64,000 bases of DNA from JAAYED01 sp040772225 (GCA_040772225.1 JAXGYO010000002.1:1984001-2048000), one strand, 5' to 3'. Shown: positions 52,256 to 61,646, counted from the stretch's first letter. Numbers and translations: made by a program. The notes: generated from the letters alone by a model not told the origin.

Positions 52256-53047
52256 ATGGACCTGGGTATTCAGAACAAGGTGGCCCTGGTGACGGCGGCG
52301 AGCAAGGGCCTGGGTAAGGCGGCCGCCCGAGCGCTTTCGCTGGAGGGGGCCCGTGTGGCGATTGCTGCCCGGGGCGAGGAGACCCTGCGCGCTGCAGCGC
52401 TCGAGATCACCGCGGCGTCGGGCGGTACGGTGCTCGCAGTGCCCGCCGATGTGAGCGTCGCCGGCGATCTGGAGCATCTGGTGGCGGAGGTCGAGAGTGC
52501 GCTCGGGCCCGTCGATATTCTGGTGAACAATGCCGGCGGGCCGCGCCCCGGCGTGTTCACGCAGATGGACGACGACGACTGGCAGGGGGCCGTGGAGCTG
52601 AACCTGCTGAGCGCGATCCGACTCATCCGCATGGTCCTGCCCGGCATGCGCGAGCGCGGCTGGGGCAGGATCGTCAATATCACCTCTATCGCCGTCAAGC
52701 AGCCGATCCCCGATCTGATCCTGTCCAACACCGTCCGGTCGGGGCTGGTGGCCATGTCCAAGACACTGGCGGATGAGGTGGCGGCCGAAGGGGTCACCGT
52801 AAACAACGTGTGCCCGGGGTATATGGCGACGGACCGGGTGCGCTCACTGAACGAGGCTGCGTCAAAGGCCGAAGGCATCCCCGTGGAGGAGGTGTTGCAG
52901 CGCACGGTGGCGGCTATTCCGGCCGGGCGCATGGGTCAGCCAGAGGAACTCGCGGCGCTCATCGCCTTTTTGGCGTCACAGCAGGCGGCCTATGTCACCG
53001 GCGCAACGATCCAGGTGGACGGGGGCCGGTACCGCGGGCTGATGTGA
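52256..53047 (+). CDS. Short-chain dehydrogenase/reductase (FabG-like)
   Basis: A 263-residue NAD(P)-dependent oxidoreductase: cofactor loop TAASKGLGKAAA (about 13-24), NNAGGPRPG, and Ser in NITSIAVKQP. The usual YxxxK active-site Tyr is not seen: the place reads LSNTVRSGLVAMSKTL, where Tyr is replaced by Asn or Thr, as in some beta-ketoreductase-like SDRs with a serine/arginine region. The C-terminal signature VTGATIQVDGG is intact. Substrate unknown. GGGAGG precedes the ATG. It may be cotranscribed with the glycosidase 12 nt on. Confidence 0.9.
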   Translation: MDLGIQNKVALVTAASKGLGKAAARALSLEGARVAIAARGEETLRAAALEITAASGGTVLAVPADVSVAGDLEHLVAEVESALGPVDILVNNAGGPRPGVFTQMDDDDWQGAVELNLLSAIRLIRMVLPGMRERGWGRIVNITSIAVKQPIPDLILSNTVRSGLVAMSKTLADEVAAEGVTVNNVCPGYMATDRVRSLNEAASKAEGIPVEEVLQRTVAAIPAGRMGQPEELAALIAFLASQQAAYVTGATIQVDGGRYRGLM

Positions 53048-53058
53048 GAGGCCACGTG

Positions 53059-54153
53059 ATGCCGATGGGGAAGCAGGGCCCGATGATGCTGTGGCTGGGC
53101 GCTGCCCTCGTGGCGGCCGGGGTGTTGCTCGCAGGCTGCGGCGAGCGCCCTCTCGCCCGGCCTGCGGCGGGTCAGCGCACGCCCTCCGTGACGGCGTCTA
53201 TGCCCGCGGATAATTCGGTCACCACAGGGGCCGCCCTGCTGGGCCGCGGTATCAACCTGGGCAATGCGCTGGAGGCGCCCCGCGAGGGTGAGTGGGGTGT
53301 GGTGCTCGAGGAAGAGTTCTTTGATCTGATCGCGGATGCGGGGTTCGACAGCGTACGCGTGCCGATTCGCTGGCACGCTTACGCCGATACCGCGCCGCCG
53401 TACGCCCTCTCGGAGGGCATTCTTCGGCGGGTCGACTGGGTGGTTGCGCAGGCCCTGGCGCGCGATCTCAGGGTGGTGATCAACGTCCACCACTATCAGG
53501 CGCTGATCGATGACCCCGCCGGGCAGCGCGAGCGCTTCATGGCGATCTGGCGGCAGATTGCAGCGCACTATGCAGCCGCAGATGAGCGCCTGTTTTTTGA
53601 GGTGCTGAACGAGCCGAACGGCGCCCTGGACGGCGCACTGTGGAACCGGATGCTGCCCGAGGCGATCGATGCCATCCGGGAGAGCAATCCCTCACGCTGG
53701 GTGGTAGTCGGGCCCGGAAGTTGGAACAACTACCGTGCGCTCGAGACCCTGGCGCTGCCGGCGGACGACCGCCGCTTGATCGTCACCTTTCATTACTATG
53801 ATCCTTTCCACTTTACCCACCAGGGCGCAGAGTGGACCGACGGCAGCGTCGCCTGGATGGGGACGCGCTGGGAGGGGACGGCGCGGCAGGTCCGCGAGAT
53901 CCAGGAGGCCTTTGATCAGGTGGCGCGCTGGGCGGCCGCGCAGGACCGCCCGGTCTACCTGGGCGAGTTTGGCGCCTATAGCAAGGCGGACATGGCCTCG
54001 CGGGCGCGCTGGACCGCGCAGGTGGTGCACGAAGCCGAGGCGCGAGGCTTTGCCTGGGCCTACTGGGAGTACGCCGCGGGCTTTGGCGCCTATGATCCCG
54101 TGGCGCGCCGCTGGCGCCCCGAGTTGCTCGGGGCGCTCATGCCCGCTGACTAG
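53059..54153 (+). CDS. Glycoside hydrolase family 5 lipoprotein (endoglucanase-like)
   Basis: A 364-residue protein. A lipoprotein signal (LVAAGVLLAGC) precedes a short linker and a TIM-barrel GH5 domain from about residue 60. Substrate-binding GINLGNALEAP, RVPIRWHAYA and VINVHHYQAL, acid/base Glu in FEVLNEPNG, and nucleophile Glu in VYLGEFGAYS are all present. It should cut beta-1,4-glucan-type sugars at the cell surface. It ends 13 nt from the convergent tldE-like gene with no hairpin between. Confidence 0.9.
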   Translation: MPMGKQGPMMLWLGAALVAAGVLLAGCGERPLARPAAGQRTPSVTASMPADNSVTTGAALLGRGINLGNALEAPREGEWGVVLEEEFFDLIADAGFDSVRVPIRWHAYADTAPPYALSEGILRRVDWVVAQALARDLRVVINVHHYQALIDDPAGQRERFMAIWRQIAAHYAAADERLFFEVLNEPNGALDGALWNRMLPEAIDAIRESNPSRWVVVGPGSWNNYRALETLALPADDRRLIVTFHYYDPFHFTHQGAEWTDGSVAWMGTRWEGTARQVREIQEAFDQVARWAAAQDRPVYLGEFGAYSKADMASRARWTAQVVHEAEARGFAWAYWEYAAGFGAYDPVARRWRPELLGALMPAD

Positions 54154-54166
54154 CGTTGGCGCCAGC

Positions 54167-55489
54167 CTAGCGGCTGCGCACCACGTCCAGTTCTGGGATC
54201 AGCACGTGTGGCAGCAGGTACCGGCCATAGACCCAGTACTGCTCCCGGCTCAGACTCCCCACCGATTTCAGCACGTCGTAGACATTGCCGGCCAGCGTCA
54301 CGTCCTTGACGCGCCCCACGATCTCGCCGTCCTCGATCACATAGGCGAGGCCCACCGGATTGGAGAACGCCCCGCTGAGCGGGTTACCCTGCCCCAGCCC
54401 CAGGAGTTCATCCACCAGCAGTCCATGGGAGATACTGGCAACCATGTCTGCTAGCGGCTTGTCACCGGCCTCCAGCACCAGATTGGCGGTGGAGGGCGAT
54501 GGCAGGGAGAAAAGGCTGCGCGCGCCGTTGCCGGTGCTCTCCGTCCCCATCAGGGCCGCGGTCTTCAAGTCGTACAGGAACGTTTCCGCCACGCCCTCTC
54601 TGATGAGAGCCTTGCGCCGGGTGGGCACACCCTCATCGTCATAGGCGGCACTGGCCGGCCTGCCGGGCAGCGTGGGGTCATCCCAGAGGGTCAGCCTGGG
54701 GTCCATGATCTGCTCGCCCAGGCGGTTCGCCAGCGGCGACGTGCCGCGCCGGACATGTTGCCCGTTCAGGGCCATGAGCAGCGGCAGGAGCAGCAGAATC
54801 GACCCGGAGGGTGTGAACAGCACGGGCATTCGGCCCGAGTCGATGCTGGCACCCTTGTTGGCGCTGACGACCCGGGAGGCGACGCGCTCAGCCACCGCAC
54901 GGTAATCGTCAGTCAGGCCGGTGGCGGCGGTGCCATCGCCGACCATGAGTACATCGTCGCCGCGCACGCGTTCCATGCTCATGCTGATATACAGTCCGCT
55001 GGCCGTCTGGTCGACCCGGGCCCCTGCACTGTTGTGCAGCCAGGACCGGCCGGACGTGCGCTCGATGTCGACGTCGATCTTGCCATCAGGGTCCGCCGCG
55101 CGCAGTATGGCAATGATCTCGCGGCCGATGGCCACCAGCCTCTCCAGGGGAACCTCGGACAGGGTTGGATCAAAGGTGCTGATCTCCGCTGCAGGAAGTT
55201 GGCCGGGGAGGGTCAGATCGAGCGGCTCGCCAAAGCGGGCCGATGCGACGGTGCGCTCGACGAGTATCGCCGGGTCGGACCGCCCGCTTGACGCGGTAAA
55301 TCCCACGCGCCCATCCACCAGCGCGCGCAAGGCGACGCCGCTGGTCTCTTCGACGAGCGACGATTTCAGCTCGCCGGCCTCAAACGTGATCTGCGTGGAT
55401 TCGCTTTCGACGGCATAAATCTCGGCCTGTTCCGCCTGGCGGGCCAGGTCAGCCAACAGTTGGTCCATCATCTGGTTTTGGTCTGTCAT
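54167..55489 (-). CDS. tldE: TldE/PmbA-like subunit of the TldD-TldE protease
   Basis: A 440-residue partner of TldD lacking the HExxxH zinc motif. C-terminal features PSPSTANLVLEAGDKPLADMV and GLLVDELLGLGQGNPLSGAFSNPVGLAYVIEDGEIVGRVKDVTLAGNVYDVL are typical. TldD-TldE removes leader peptides or unfolded peptide segments. ATG 55489 overlaps the tldD stop by 4 nt (ATGA), which decides the start and couples translation. Confidence 0.93.
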   Translation of the reverse strand: MTDQNQMMDQLLADLARQAEQAEIYAVESESTQITFEAGELKSSLVEETSGVALRALVDGRVGFTASSGRSDPAILVERTVASARFGEPLDLTLPGQLPAAEISTFDPTLSEVPLERLVAIGREIIAILRAADPDGKIDVDIERTSGRSWLHNSAGARVDQTASGLYISMSMERVRGDDVLMVGDGTAATGLTDDYRAVAERVASRVVSANKGASIDSGRMPVLFTPSGSILLLLPLLMALNGQHVRRGTSPLANRLGEQIMDPRLTLWDDPTLPGRPASAAYDDEGVPTRRKALIREGVAETFLYDLKTAALMGTESTGNGARSLFSLPSPSTANLVLEAGDKPLADMVASISHGLLVDELLGLGQGNPLSGAFSNPVGLAYVIEDGEIVGRVKDVTLAGNVYDVLKSVGSLSREQYWVYGRYLLPHVLIPELDVVRSR

Positions 55490-56856
55490 GCCTGACGCCC
55501 TCCCATAGCGACGTCCTGAATGCGGATATGCGGCGCGCCGATGCCCACCGGCAGGCCGCCGCCCTGGCCTTTGCCGCAACTGCCGGTGCGCGAGAAGTAG
55601 AGGTCGTTCCCGATCGCGTCGATGTTGGCCAGTGTCGTAAAGAGATTGCCTGCCAGCACCACATCCCTGACCATATCGGCCACCTGTCCCTGGCGGATCA
55701 TATAGCCGTAGCCGGCGCTAAAGGAAAAGTTCTCGAGCATCGTCATGCCACCAATCGCGTCACAGGCGTACACGCCCAGGTCGATGCCCGCGATCATCTC
55801 CTCAAAGGTGCTGTTCTGTGGCTCGATATAGGTGTTGGTCATACGTACGATGGGCGGGTACCGGAAATCCGTAGCCCGGGCATTGCCCGTCGCCTGCTCG
55901 CCCATGGCGCCGGCGGTCTCGCGTGAATGTAGCCGCCCCACCAGGACGCCCTTTTGCACCAGGGGCGTGCGCTGTGTCGGCGTGCCCTCGTCGTCATAGC
56001 GATGCGTGCCGCGCTCGCCCGGCAGGGTGCCGTCGTCGATGATGTTCAGGTGCTCGCCGCCAAAGCGACGGCCGAGAACCATCATCTCTTGCGCCTGTGG
56101 GTTGGCGTAAAGGAAATCCGACTCGGAGAGGTGTCCGAATGCTTCATGGACAAAGACGCCCGCCAGGCGAGGATCGCAGATCACCGGGTACACGCCGCCG
56201 ACCACGGTCTCGGCCGATAGCAGATCGGTAGCGCGCTGCGCCACGCGGTTGGCCAGATCATCCAGTTCGAGTAAGGCGGGGTATCCTGCGGCCGAGGAGG
56301 TGCCATCGCCGGAGCGCTGCACATTGGTGCCGTCGCGCGCGGTGGCGACCAGTGACACGTCGGCCATCGGGCGCTCCTCGACGATGCGCGTCCCCTCAGA
56401 GTTGGCGTAGGTGACGGTGATCATCTGGTCCACATAGGCGGCCTGCGTGTCCACGATCCGGGGATGGCCCAGCAGGATGGCGTTGTAGCGATTCACGAGA
56501 GCGTGCTGCTCCTCCAGCGTGACGCTCTCTGCGCCCGGGGCTCGCTGAACACGGATCGTGTCCTGGACGGCGGGCCGTTCAGCCAGGACGATCTCCCGCC
56601 TGGGTACCAGGCGGGCATTATGCCAGGCCTGCTCCACGCGGTTGGGGAGATCGTCCAGGCTGTTGAATGTGCTCATCCCCCAGCCGCCGTCGCGCGCCAG
56701 GGCCCGTACGATGCCCCCTTCATTCAGCACCGTGCTCACGGTCTCCAGCAGGCGGCCATGGTAGACGATGCGTGTGGTGAGGCGGGTCTCCAGGCGGATC
56801 TCGCAGTAATCAGCGCGGCTGGCATTCAGCGCGCGCTCCAGGTTCTCCAGTGTCAT
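55486..56856 (-). CDS. tldD: TldD-like zinc metalloprotease
   Basis: A 456-residue catalytic subunit with the metal motif VHEAFGHLSE (HExxxH, about 240), GGEHLNIIDDGTLPGERGTHRYDDEG, and C-terminal Cys (SRTGSCGKGQGGGLPVG). A longer frame upstream is rejected in favour of ATG 56856, where family similarity begins. It leads the tldD-tldE pair. Confidence 0.94.
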   Translation of the reverse strand: MTLENLERALNASRADYCEIRLETRLTTRIVYHGRLLETVSTVLNEGGIVRALARDGGWGMSTFNSLDDLPNRVEQAWHNARLVPRREIVLAERPAVQDTIRVQRAPGAESVTLEEQHALVNRYNAILLGHPRIVDTQAAYVDQMITVTYANSEGTRIVEERPMADVSLVATARDGTNVQRSGDGTSSAAGYPALLELDDLANRVAQRATDLLSAETVVGGVYPVICDPRLAGVFVHEAFGHLSESDFLYANPQAQEMMVLGRRFGGEHLNIIDDGTLPGERGTHRYDDEGTPTQRTPLVQKGVLVGRLHSRETAGAMGEQATGNARATDFRYPPIVRMTNTYIEPQNSTFEEMIAGIDLGVYACDAIGGMTMLENFSFSAGYGYMIRQGQVADMVRDVVLAGNLFTTLANIDAIGNDLYFSRTGSCGKGQGGGLPVGIGAPHIRIQDVAMGGRQA

Positions 56857-56974
56857 GGTGTACTGCCTTTCTCGTTTGCCAAGCCTACGGCTGATTGTAC
56901 TCACCCTGTCCCCGGGGCAAAAGCGCACGGCCAGGGCCCGGGCATTTTGGCGGCGCAAGCCATCCGTGCTACAC

Positions 56975-56980
56975 TATAAT
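56975..56980 (+). promoter_or_regulatory. Candidate -10 box of the rpsF-rpsR promoter
   Basis: A perfect TATAAT with no convincing -35. It predicts a leader of about 85 nt ahead of rpsF. Confidence 0.5.
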
Positions 56981-57037
56981 CCGTTTTGGACGCCCCCGGC
57001 GGGGCGGTACCTCACCTTTCTGCTCCGGCGATACTCA

Positions 57038-57055
57038 CACCGGGGCAACTCCGTG
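57038..57055 (+). promoter_or_regulatory. Hairpin in the rpsF leader
   Basis: CAC-GGGG pairs with CTCC-GTG around a CAA loop with one bulged C (57041), directly before the AAGGAG of rpsF. rpsF leaders in many bacteria bind the S6-S18 pair; this hairpin is a possible autoregulatory site. Confidence 0.35.
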
Positions 57056-57070
57056 GGAAGGAGACAGATC

Positions 57071-57517
57071 TTGCGTACATATGAATTGGTACTGGTCGTG
57101 CAACCCGGGATGGATGAGGAAGGCTTTGACGCCTTTGTCAGCACACTCACCGGGATGGTCACCGATGAAGGCGGACAGATCGTCGACGTCGAACACATGG
57201 GGCGTCGGCGCCTCGCTTACCCGATCAAAAAGATCACCGAGGGGCACTATGTGCTTCTTCACCTGAATCTCGAGACTCCCGCACTGGTCGAGCTTGAGCG
57301 TCGTCTCAAGCTCTCGGAGGATGTACTTCGGTATCTGGTTATCCGTATGGACGAACTGATGGAGCCCGCGCCGCCGCAGGAGCCAGAGGCCGAGGGCGTC
57401 GCGGACGCCGGCGTCGAGGACGCTATCGAGGCCGAGGACTCCCAGGATGAGGGGCTCGATGCGGATGATCTGGCAGCGGAGTTGGCGGACGAACTGGCCA
57501 AAGAGCCAGAGGTCTAA
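57071..57517 (+). CDS. rpsF: Small ribosomal subunit protein bS6
   Basis: A 148-residue protein: MRTYELVLVVQPGMDEEGF, VVDVEHMGRRRLAYPIKKITEGHYVLLHL-type strand, and LKLSEDVLRYLVIRMDE. The C-terminal 45 residues are very acidic (EAEDSQDEGLDADDLAAELADELAKE), longer than in E. coli. The start is TTG 57071 with AAGGAG; S6 proteins begin MRxYE. It binds S18, encoded 62 nt downstream. Confidence 0.95.
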   Translation: MRTYELVLVVQPGMDEEGFDAFVSTLTGMVTDEGGQIVDVEHMGRRRLAYPIKKITEGHYVLLHLNLETPALVELERRLKLSEDVLRYLVIRMDELMEPAPPQEPEAEGVADAGVEDAIEAEDSQDEGLDADDLAAELADELAKEPEV

Positions 57518-57579
57518 GCTTTACATCCAGCGGTTTGGAAAGACTATACCAGCGCCCGGTGAGGGCTTGAGGGGGCATT

Positions 57580-57915
57580 GTGTCAGACGATTATAGACGA
57601 CGAAGCAGTGACAGCCGCGATGACCGTTCGGGCGGCGATTCGCGTGGCGGCCGTTCATACTATTCGCGTGGCGGAGGCGGGCGCAGCGGCGGCCGCGGGC
57701 GGCGCCGCAAGGTGTGCCAGTTCTGCGCGGACAAGGCCGAGACCATCGACTACAAGGACGTGCGCATGCTGCAGCAGTATGTCTCGCGCAGCGGCGCCAT
57801 CAATGCGCGCCGGCGTACGGGTACCTGCGCCAAGCACCAGCGGATGCTTTCCCGCGCGATCAAGCGCGCGCGGCATCTGGCTATGCTGCCGTTCGCACCC
57901 AGCCACAGCCGCTAG
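57580..57915 (+). CDS. rpsR: Small ribosomal subunit protein bS18
   Basis: A 111-residue protein. The core VCQFCADKAETIDYKDVRMLQQYVSRSGAINARRRTGTCAKHQRMLSRAIKRARHLAMLPF is typical, with a Cys-pair (CQFC) and later Cys/His that may hold zinc. About 40 residues of an Arg/Gly/Ser-rich RGG-type extension precede it. The start is GTG 57580. ssb, often found between rpsF and rpsR, is absent. Confidence 0.94.
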   Translation: MSDDYRRRSSDSRDDRSGGDSRGGRSYYSRGGGGRSGGRGRRRKVCQFCADKAETIDYKDVRMLQQYVSRSGAINARRRTGTCAKHQRMLSRAIKRARHLAMLPFAPSHSR

Positions 57916-58010
57916 GCAGCACCTGGCGCGACAGCAAGTGAATCTGATCAGGGCATGGGATCGCGCATCCTGTGCCCTCGTTTTTTACCAGGCCTCTGGA
58001 GGAGAACACC

Positions 58011-59273
58011 ATGGCCAAAAGGGTACAAACGCCGCGGCAGCCTAACCGCCGGCATATCTCTCGCCTGGAGCAGGAGCGCCGCCAGCGTCGCTACCTGATC
58101 ATCGGTGCCGTCGTCACCTTTGCGCTCGTGCTGGGATTGCTGGCCTGGGCGCTCGTGGACAACTATGTGCTCAAGCCCGCTAGGCCCGTCGCCACCGTCG
58201 GTGATGAGATTATCCGTGCCGGAGATTATCAAAAGCTGTTGCAGTATCGGCGCTTTGATTCGCAGATGTACCTGGAGACGCTGCAGCAGCAGCGGAACCA
58301 GTACGCCGGAGTCGAGGACTATGCCTTCCTGCTGGACTATATCGACCAGCAGATTAGCTCGGTTCAGCAGAGCTACTCCATGCTCCCAACGACGGTGCTC
58401 GACCAGATGATCAAGGATGCCATTATCCGCCGCGAGGCCGCCAGCCGCGGCATAACGGTCAGCGATGACGAGGTCCAGCTGCTGCTGGAGCAGCAGTTTG
58501 GCTATGACCGCAATGCGGGGGACGTTTCAGAGGCGGCAGCAGAGGTCGTGGCCACACTGCAGGCGGAAGAGACAGCCGTCGCTGTTGCGACCGTGGCGCT
58601 TGGCACCGAAGGCGGACTGTCGGCTACGGACGGCGTCACTGCCACCCTGCCGGTGACACCCACCGCGACCCCGTCCCCTACAGAGGTCCCGATGACGGAG
58701 AGCGAGTTCACCGAGGCCTCAACGAACTTTTTCGATACCATCGAGGATGAGGTAGATTTCACCGAGGCTGATTTCCGGCGCCTGCTCGAGTCCTCGCTGT
58801 ATCAGACCAAGCTCGAAGAAGCTCTCAAGGCTGAGATGTCGACGACCGCCGAGCAGGTGCATGCCCGCCACATCCTGGTCGCCACTGCAGAGGAGGCGCA
58901 GCAGGTGTTGGACCGGCTGGCTGCCGGTGAGGCCTTTGATGCGCTTGCTAGAGAACTCTCTATCGACACGGGGAGCGGGGCGGAGGGCGGAGACCTCGGT
59001 TGGTTCGGCCGCGGGCAGATGGTGACCGAATTTGAGGAGGCGGCTTTCACCCTAGAGCCGGGCACCATCAGCGAGCCTGTGCAGACAAGCTATGGGTACC
59101 ACATCATCGAGGTGCTCGAGCGCGATGATGATCGGGAACTGGAGGGCGACGCTTTGCTGGCCTACCAGAGCCAGCAGCTGGATGCCTGGTACGCCGAACG
59201 CATGGCCGCCGAGGACGTGGTGCGCAGCTGGAGTTGGGATATGGTGCCGGAGGATCCTTACGGGCTCGGATGA
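58011..59273 (+). CDS. Membrane-anchored PpiC-type peptidyl-prolyl isomerase/foldase
   Basis: A 420-residue protein. After a basic N-terminus a single helix (LIIGAVVTFALVLGLLAWALV, about 29-49) anchors it; a SurA/PrsA-like helical chaperone part follows, then a Thr/Pro linker (about 210-225) and a parvulin domain (about 280-375: QVHARHILVATAEEAQQVLDRL, GGDLGWFGRGQMVTEFEEAAF, TSYGYHIIEVLE). It folds exported proteins outside the membrane. GGAGG precedes the ATG. A strong terminator follows. Confidence 0.92.
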   Translation: MAKRVQTPRQPNRRHISRLEQERRQRRYLIIGAVVTFALVLGLLAWALVDNYVLKPARPVATVGDEIIRAGDYQKLLQYRRFDSQMYLETLQQQRNQYAGVEDYAFLLDYIDQQISSVQQSYSMLPTTVLDQMIKDAIIRREAASRGITVSDDEVQLLLEQQFGYDRNAGDVSEAAAEVVATLQAEETAVAVATVALGTEGGLSATDGVTATLPVTPTATPSPTEVPMTESEFTEASTNFFDTIEDEVDFTEADFRRLLESSLYQTKLEEALKAEMSTTAEQVHARHILVATAEEAQQVLDRLAAGEAFDALARELSIDTGSGAEGGDLGWFGRGQMVTEFEEAAFTLEPGTISEPVQTSYGYHIIEVLERDDDRELEGDALLAYQSQQLDAWYAERMAAEDVVRSWSWDMVPEDPYGLG

Positions 59274-59288
59274 TCGGGTTTGGCATAG

Positions 59289-59322
59289 AAAACGGGGCGT
59301 CTCCTGAGGGGCGCCCCGTTTT
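59289..59322 (+). terminator. Bidirectional Rho-independent terminator
   Basis: AAAACGGGGCG (59289-59299) pairs with CGCCCCGTTTT (59312-59322). A/T runs flank both sides, so it can end both the PpiC gene and the convergent rsh gene. Confidence 0.88.
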
Positions 59323-59335
59323 GCGTCGCTTGCGG

Positions 59336-61498
59336 TTAGCCCGAGCGCTGGCGGCGCACATCCAGCACGTCGCGGATGCCCTGAAGCCGGCTCATAGCGT
59401 TCGATAGCTGGCCGACACCCTCCACAGACACGGACAGGGTCACCGTAGCGGTGTTGTCGCTGTGGGTGGTCACGTGGGCGGAGCTCATGTTCAGCCCAAG
59501 ATCCGCGATCTCAGCGGCGATGTCACGCAATAGCCCCCGCCGGTCGATCCCCTCGATCTCGATCTGGACAGGGTACTTGTCACGCGCTTCACCCCACGAC
59601 ACGCTCACCAGGCGCTCCCGATCCTGCAGGTGGACTATGTTGGGGCAATCGGTGCGGTGCACCGTCACCCCTTTGCCGCGAGTGATGTACCCGATGATCT
59701 CGTCCCCCGGGACCGGGTTGCAGCAGGTGGCCATGCGAGTGTAGAGGTCGCCCACGCCCTTGACGCGTATGTCGGTGATGGTGCGCTCGGGCATCGCGAC
59801 GAACTTTAATTTCTCGCTCTTGCTCGAGGCCTGGTCGATCTTGGTGGCGATCTGCTGGGGATTGATGTCGCCAAATCCCAGCGCCTCGAGAAAATCATCG
59901 ACCGTGTCGAAGTTAAAGAGGGCGGCGATCTCGGAAAAGGACTCCTGGTCAAAGCCCAGCCGGCGCAGCTCCCGCTCCAGGATCTCGCGGCCTTGCGCAA
60001 TGTTCTGGTCCCGTTCCTGTGCCCGGAACCAGCGGCGAATCTTTTGGCGGGCGCGTTGCGTGGCCACATAGTTGAGATGCGGGTTGAGCCAGTCGCGGCT
60101 GGGCCCGCCCTGCTTGGCGGTGACGATCTCTACCTGGTCGCCGGTTTTCAGCTGGTAATCGAGCGACACCAGGCGGCCGTCGATTTTGGCGCCGCGGCAG
60201 CGGTGGCCGATCTCGCTGTGTATGAGGTAGGCAAAGTCCACGGGCGTGGAGCCCGCGGGCAGGTCGACGATATCGCCCTTGGGCGTAAAGACATACACCC
60301 GTTCGGCAAAGAGATCGCCCTTGAGGGCCGTGGCAAACTGTAGCGCGTTCTCGGACTCGGCCGGAAGCTCGCGGGCCTGCAGGAGCAGGTTCAGCCGCTG
60401 CTCGAATTTCAGGTTGCGGCTGAGTCCCTCTTTGTAGCGCCAGTGGGCGGCGACACCGTACTCGGCCACCTGGTGCATCTCTTCGGTGCGGATCTGCACC
60501 TCCAGCGGGCGACCCTCCAGCGCAATGACCGCCGTGTGCAGCGACTGGTAGCCGTTGTCCTTGGGCAGCGCGATATAGTCGTCAAACTCGCCCGAGATGG
60601 GGCGCCAGAGGCTGTGAATGGCGCCGAGCGCATGATAGCACTCGCGCTCTTCCTGAACGATGATGCGAATGCCGTGCAGGTCATAGATCTGCTCGAACTC
60701 ACGATCCTTTTCCTGCATCTTTTGCCAGACGCTGTACAGATGCTTGGAGCGCCCGGTGATGCGGTAGTGCAGGCCCTCCTGATCCAGCCGCTTGCGCACC
60801 GTGGCGATGGCCCGCTCCAGATAGGCCGAGCGCTGTACGCGCTGCTCTGCAACCAGGCGGGCGATGCGGTAATACTGCTCGGGCTCCAGATACCGGAAAG
60901 CCAGGTCCTCCAGTTGCCACTTGAGCTGCCAGATACCCAGGCGGTTGGCCAGCGGCGCGAACACGTCCATCGTCTCGCGGGCGATGCGCGTCTGGCGCTC
61001 GGGCTCCAGGTAACTGAGGGTGCGCATGTTGTGCAGCCGGTCCGCCAGCTTGATGATGACGACGCGCAGGTCGTCCACCATGGCGAGGACCATCTTGCGC
61101 AGGTTCTCGGCCTGTTCCTCATCCAGGTCCGCACGGTCCACCTTGCTCTTGCGCTTGACGCGCTTGAGCTTGCTGACCCCCTCTACGAGCGTGGCGACGG
61201 TCTCGCCAAAGACCTCGCGCAGGTCATCGTAGGTGTAGGCCGTGTCTTCGATGACATCGTGGAGAACGGCCGCGATGATCGACTCTTCATCCAGCCCCAG
61301 ATCGAGCAGGCTGATAGCCACTTCGATCGGGTGCACGATATATGGCTCGCCAGAGGCGCGCAACTGGTCGCCGTGCGCCTCGATGGCAAAAGACACGGCC
61401 TGAGCGACCCGCGCGACGGCGTCGGGATAGACCCGACCTACCCGTTCGAGCAGTTGATCGGACAGGGTCTCCTGCGTGACCAGTGTTGTCGTTGTCAT
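59336..61498 (-). CDS. rsh: Bifunctional (p)ppGpp synthetase/hydrolase (Rsh)
   Basis: A 720-residue RelA/SpoT homologue. HD hydrolase domain (about 45-150; YIVHPIEVA, LHDVIEDT), synthetase domain (about 235-345; RSKHLYSVWQKMQEKD, EFDDYIALPKDNGYQSLHTAV), TGS domain (about 390-455; VYVFTPKGDIVDLPAGSTPVDFAY), helical region, and C-terminal zinc-finger/ACT domain (CCNPVPGDEIIGYITRGKGVTVHRTDCPN). The intact HD residues suggest it both makes and breaks the alarmone. Its promoter predicts a leaderless mRNA. Confidence 0.96.
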   Translation of the reverse strand: MTTTTLVTQETLSDQLLERVGRVYPDAVARVAQAVSFAIEAHGDQLRASGEPYIVHPIEVAISLLDLGLDEESIIAAVLHDVIEDTAYTYDDLREVFGETVATLVEGVSKLKRVKRKSKVDRADLDEEQAENLRKMVLAMVDDLRVVIIKLADRLHNMRTLSYLEPERQTRIARETMDVFAPLANRLGIWQLKWQLEDLAFRYLEPEQYYRIARLVAEQRVQRSAYLERAIATVRKRLDQEGLHYRITGRSKHLYSVWQKMQEKDREFEQIYDLHGIRIIVQEERECYHALGAIHSLWRPISGEFDDYIALPKDNGYQSLHTAVIALEGRPLEVQIRTEEMHQVAEYGVAAHWRYKEGLSRNLKFEQRLNLLLQARELPAESENALQFATALKGDLFAERVYVFTPKGDIVDLPAGSTPVDFAYLIHSEIGHRCRGAKIDGRLVSLDYQLKTGDQVEIVTAKQGGPSRDWLNPHLNYVATQRARQKIRRWFRAQERDQNIAQGREILERELRRLGFDQESFSEIAALFNFDTVDDFLEALGFGDINPQQIATKIDQASSKSEKLKFVAMPERTITDIRVKGVGDLYTRMATCCNPVPGDEIIGYITRGKGVTVHRTDCPNIVHLQDRERLVSVSWGEARDKYPVQIEIEGIDRRGLLRDIAAEIADLGLNMSSAHVTTHSDNTATVTLSVSVEGVGQLSNAMSRLQGIRDVLDVRRQRSG

Positions 61499-61505
61499 TG
61501 CTATC

Positions 61506-61535
61506 AGTATAACACAATATCTGTGCGCACGGCAA
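61506..61535 (-). promoter_or_regulatory. Promoter for rsh, probably leaderless
   Basis: On the minus strand: TTGCCG (61535-61530), 18 nt, TATACT (61511-61506). The expected start of transcription is at or one base before the rsh ATG (61498). Confidence 0.58.
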
Positions 61536-61583
61536 CGAGGATATTATGTATATTCAAACGCGCTCTCCGTCGGCGGCCCGGGA

Positions 61584-61613
61584 TTGGCCGGAGCATCGTG
61601 CCGAGACTATAAT
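61584..61613 (+). promoter_or_regulatory. Promoter for the YabN/MazG gene
   Basis: TTGGCC (61584-61589), 18 nt, TATAAT (61608-61613), about 27 nt of leader before ATG 61647; divergent from the rsh promoter. Confidence 0.58.
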
Positions 61614-61646
61614 CCGAGGCGAGTCTATGGAAGGCGGAACCGAACC

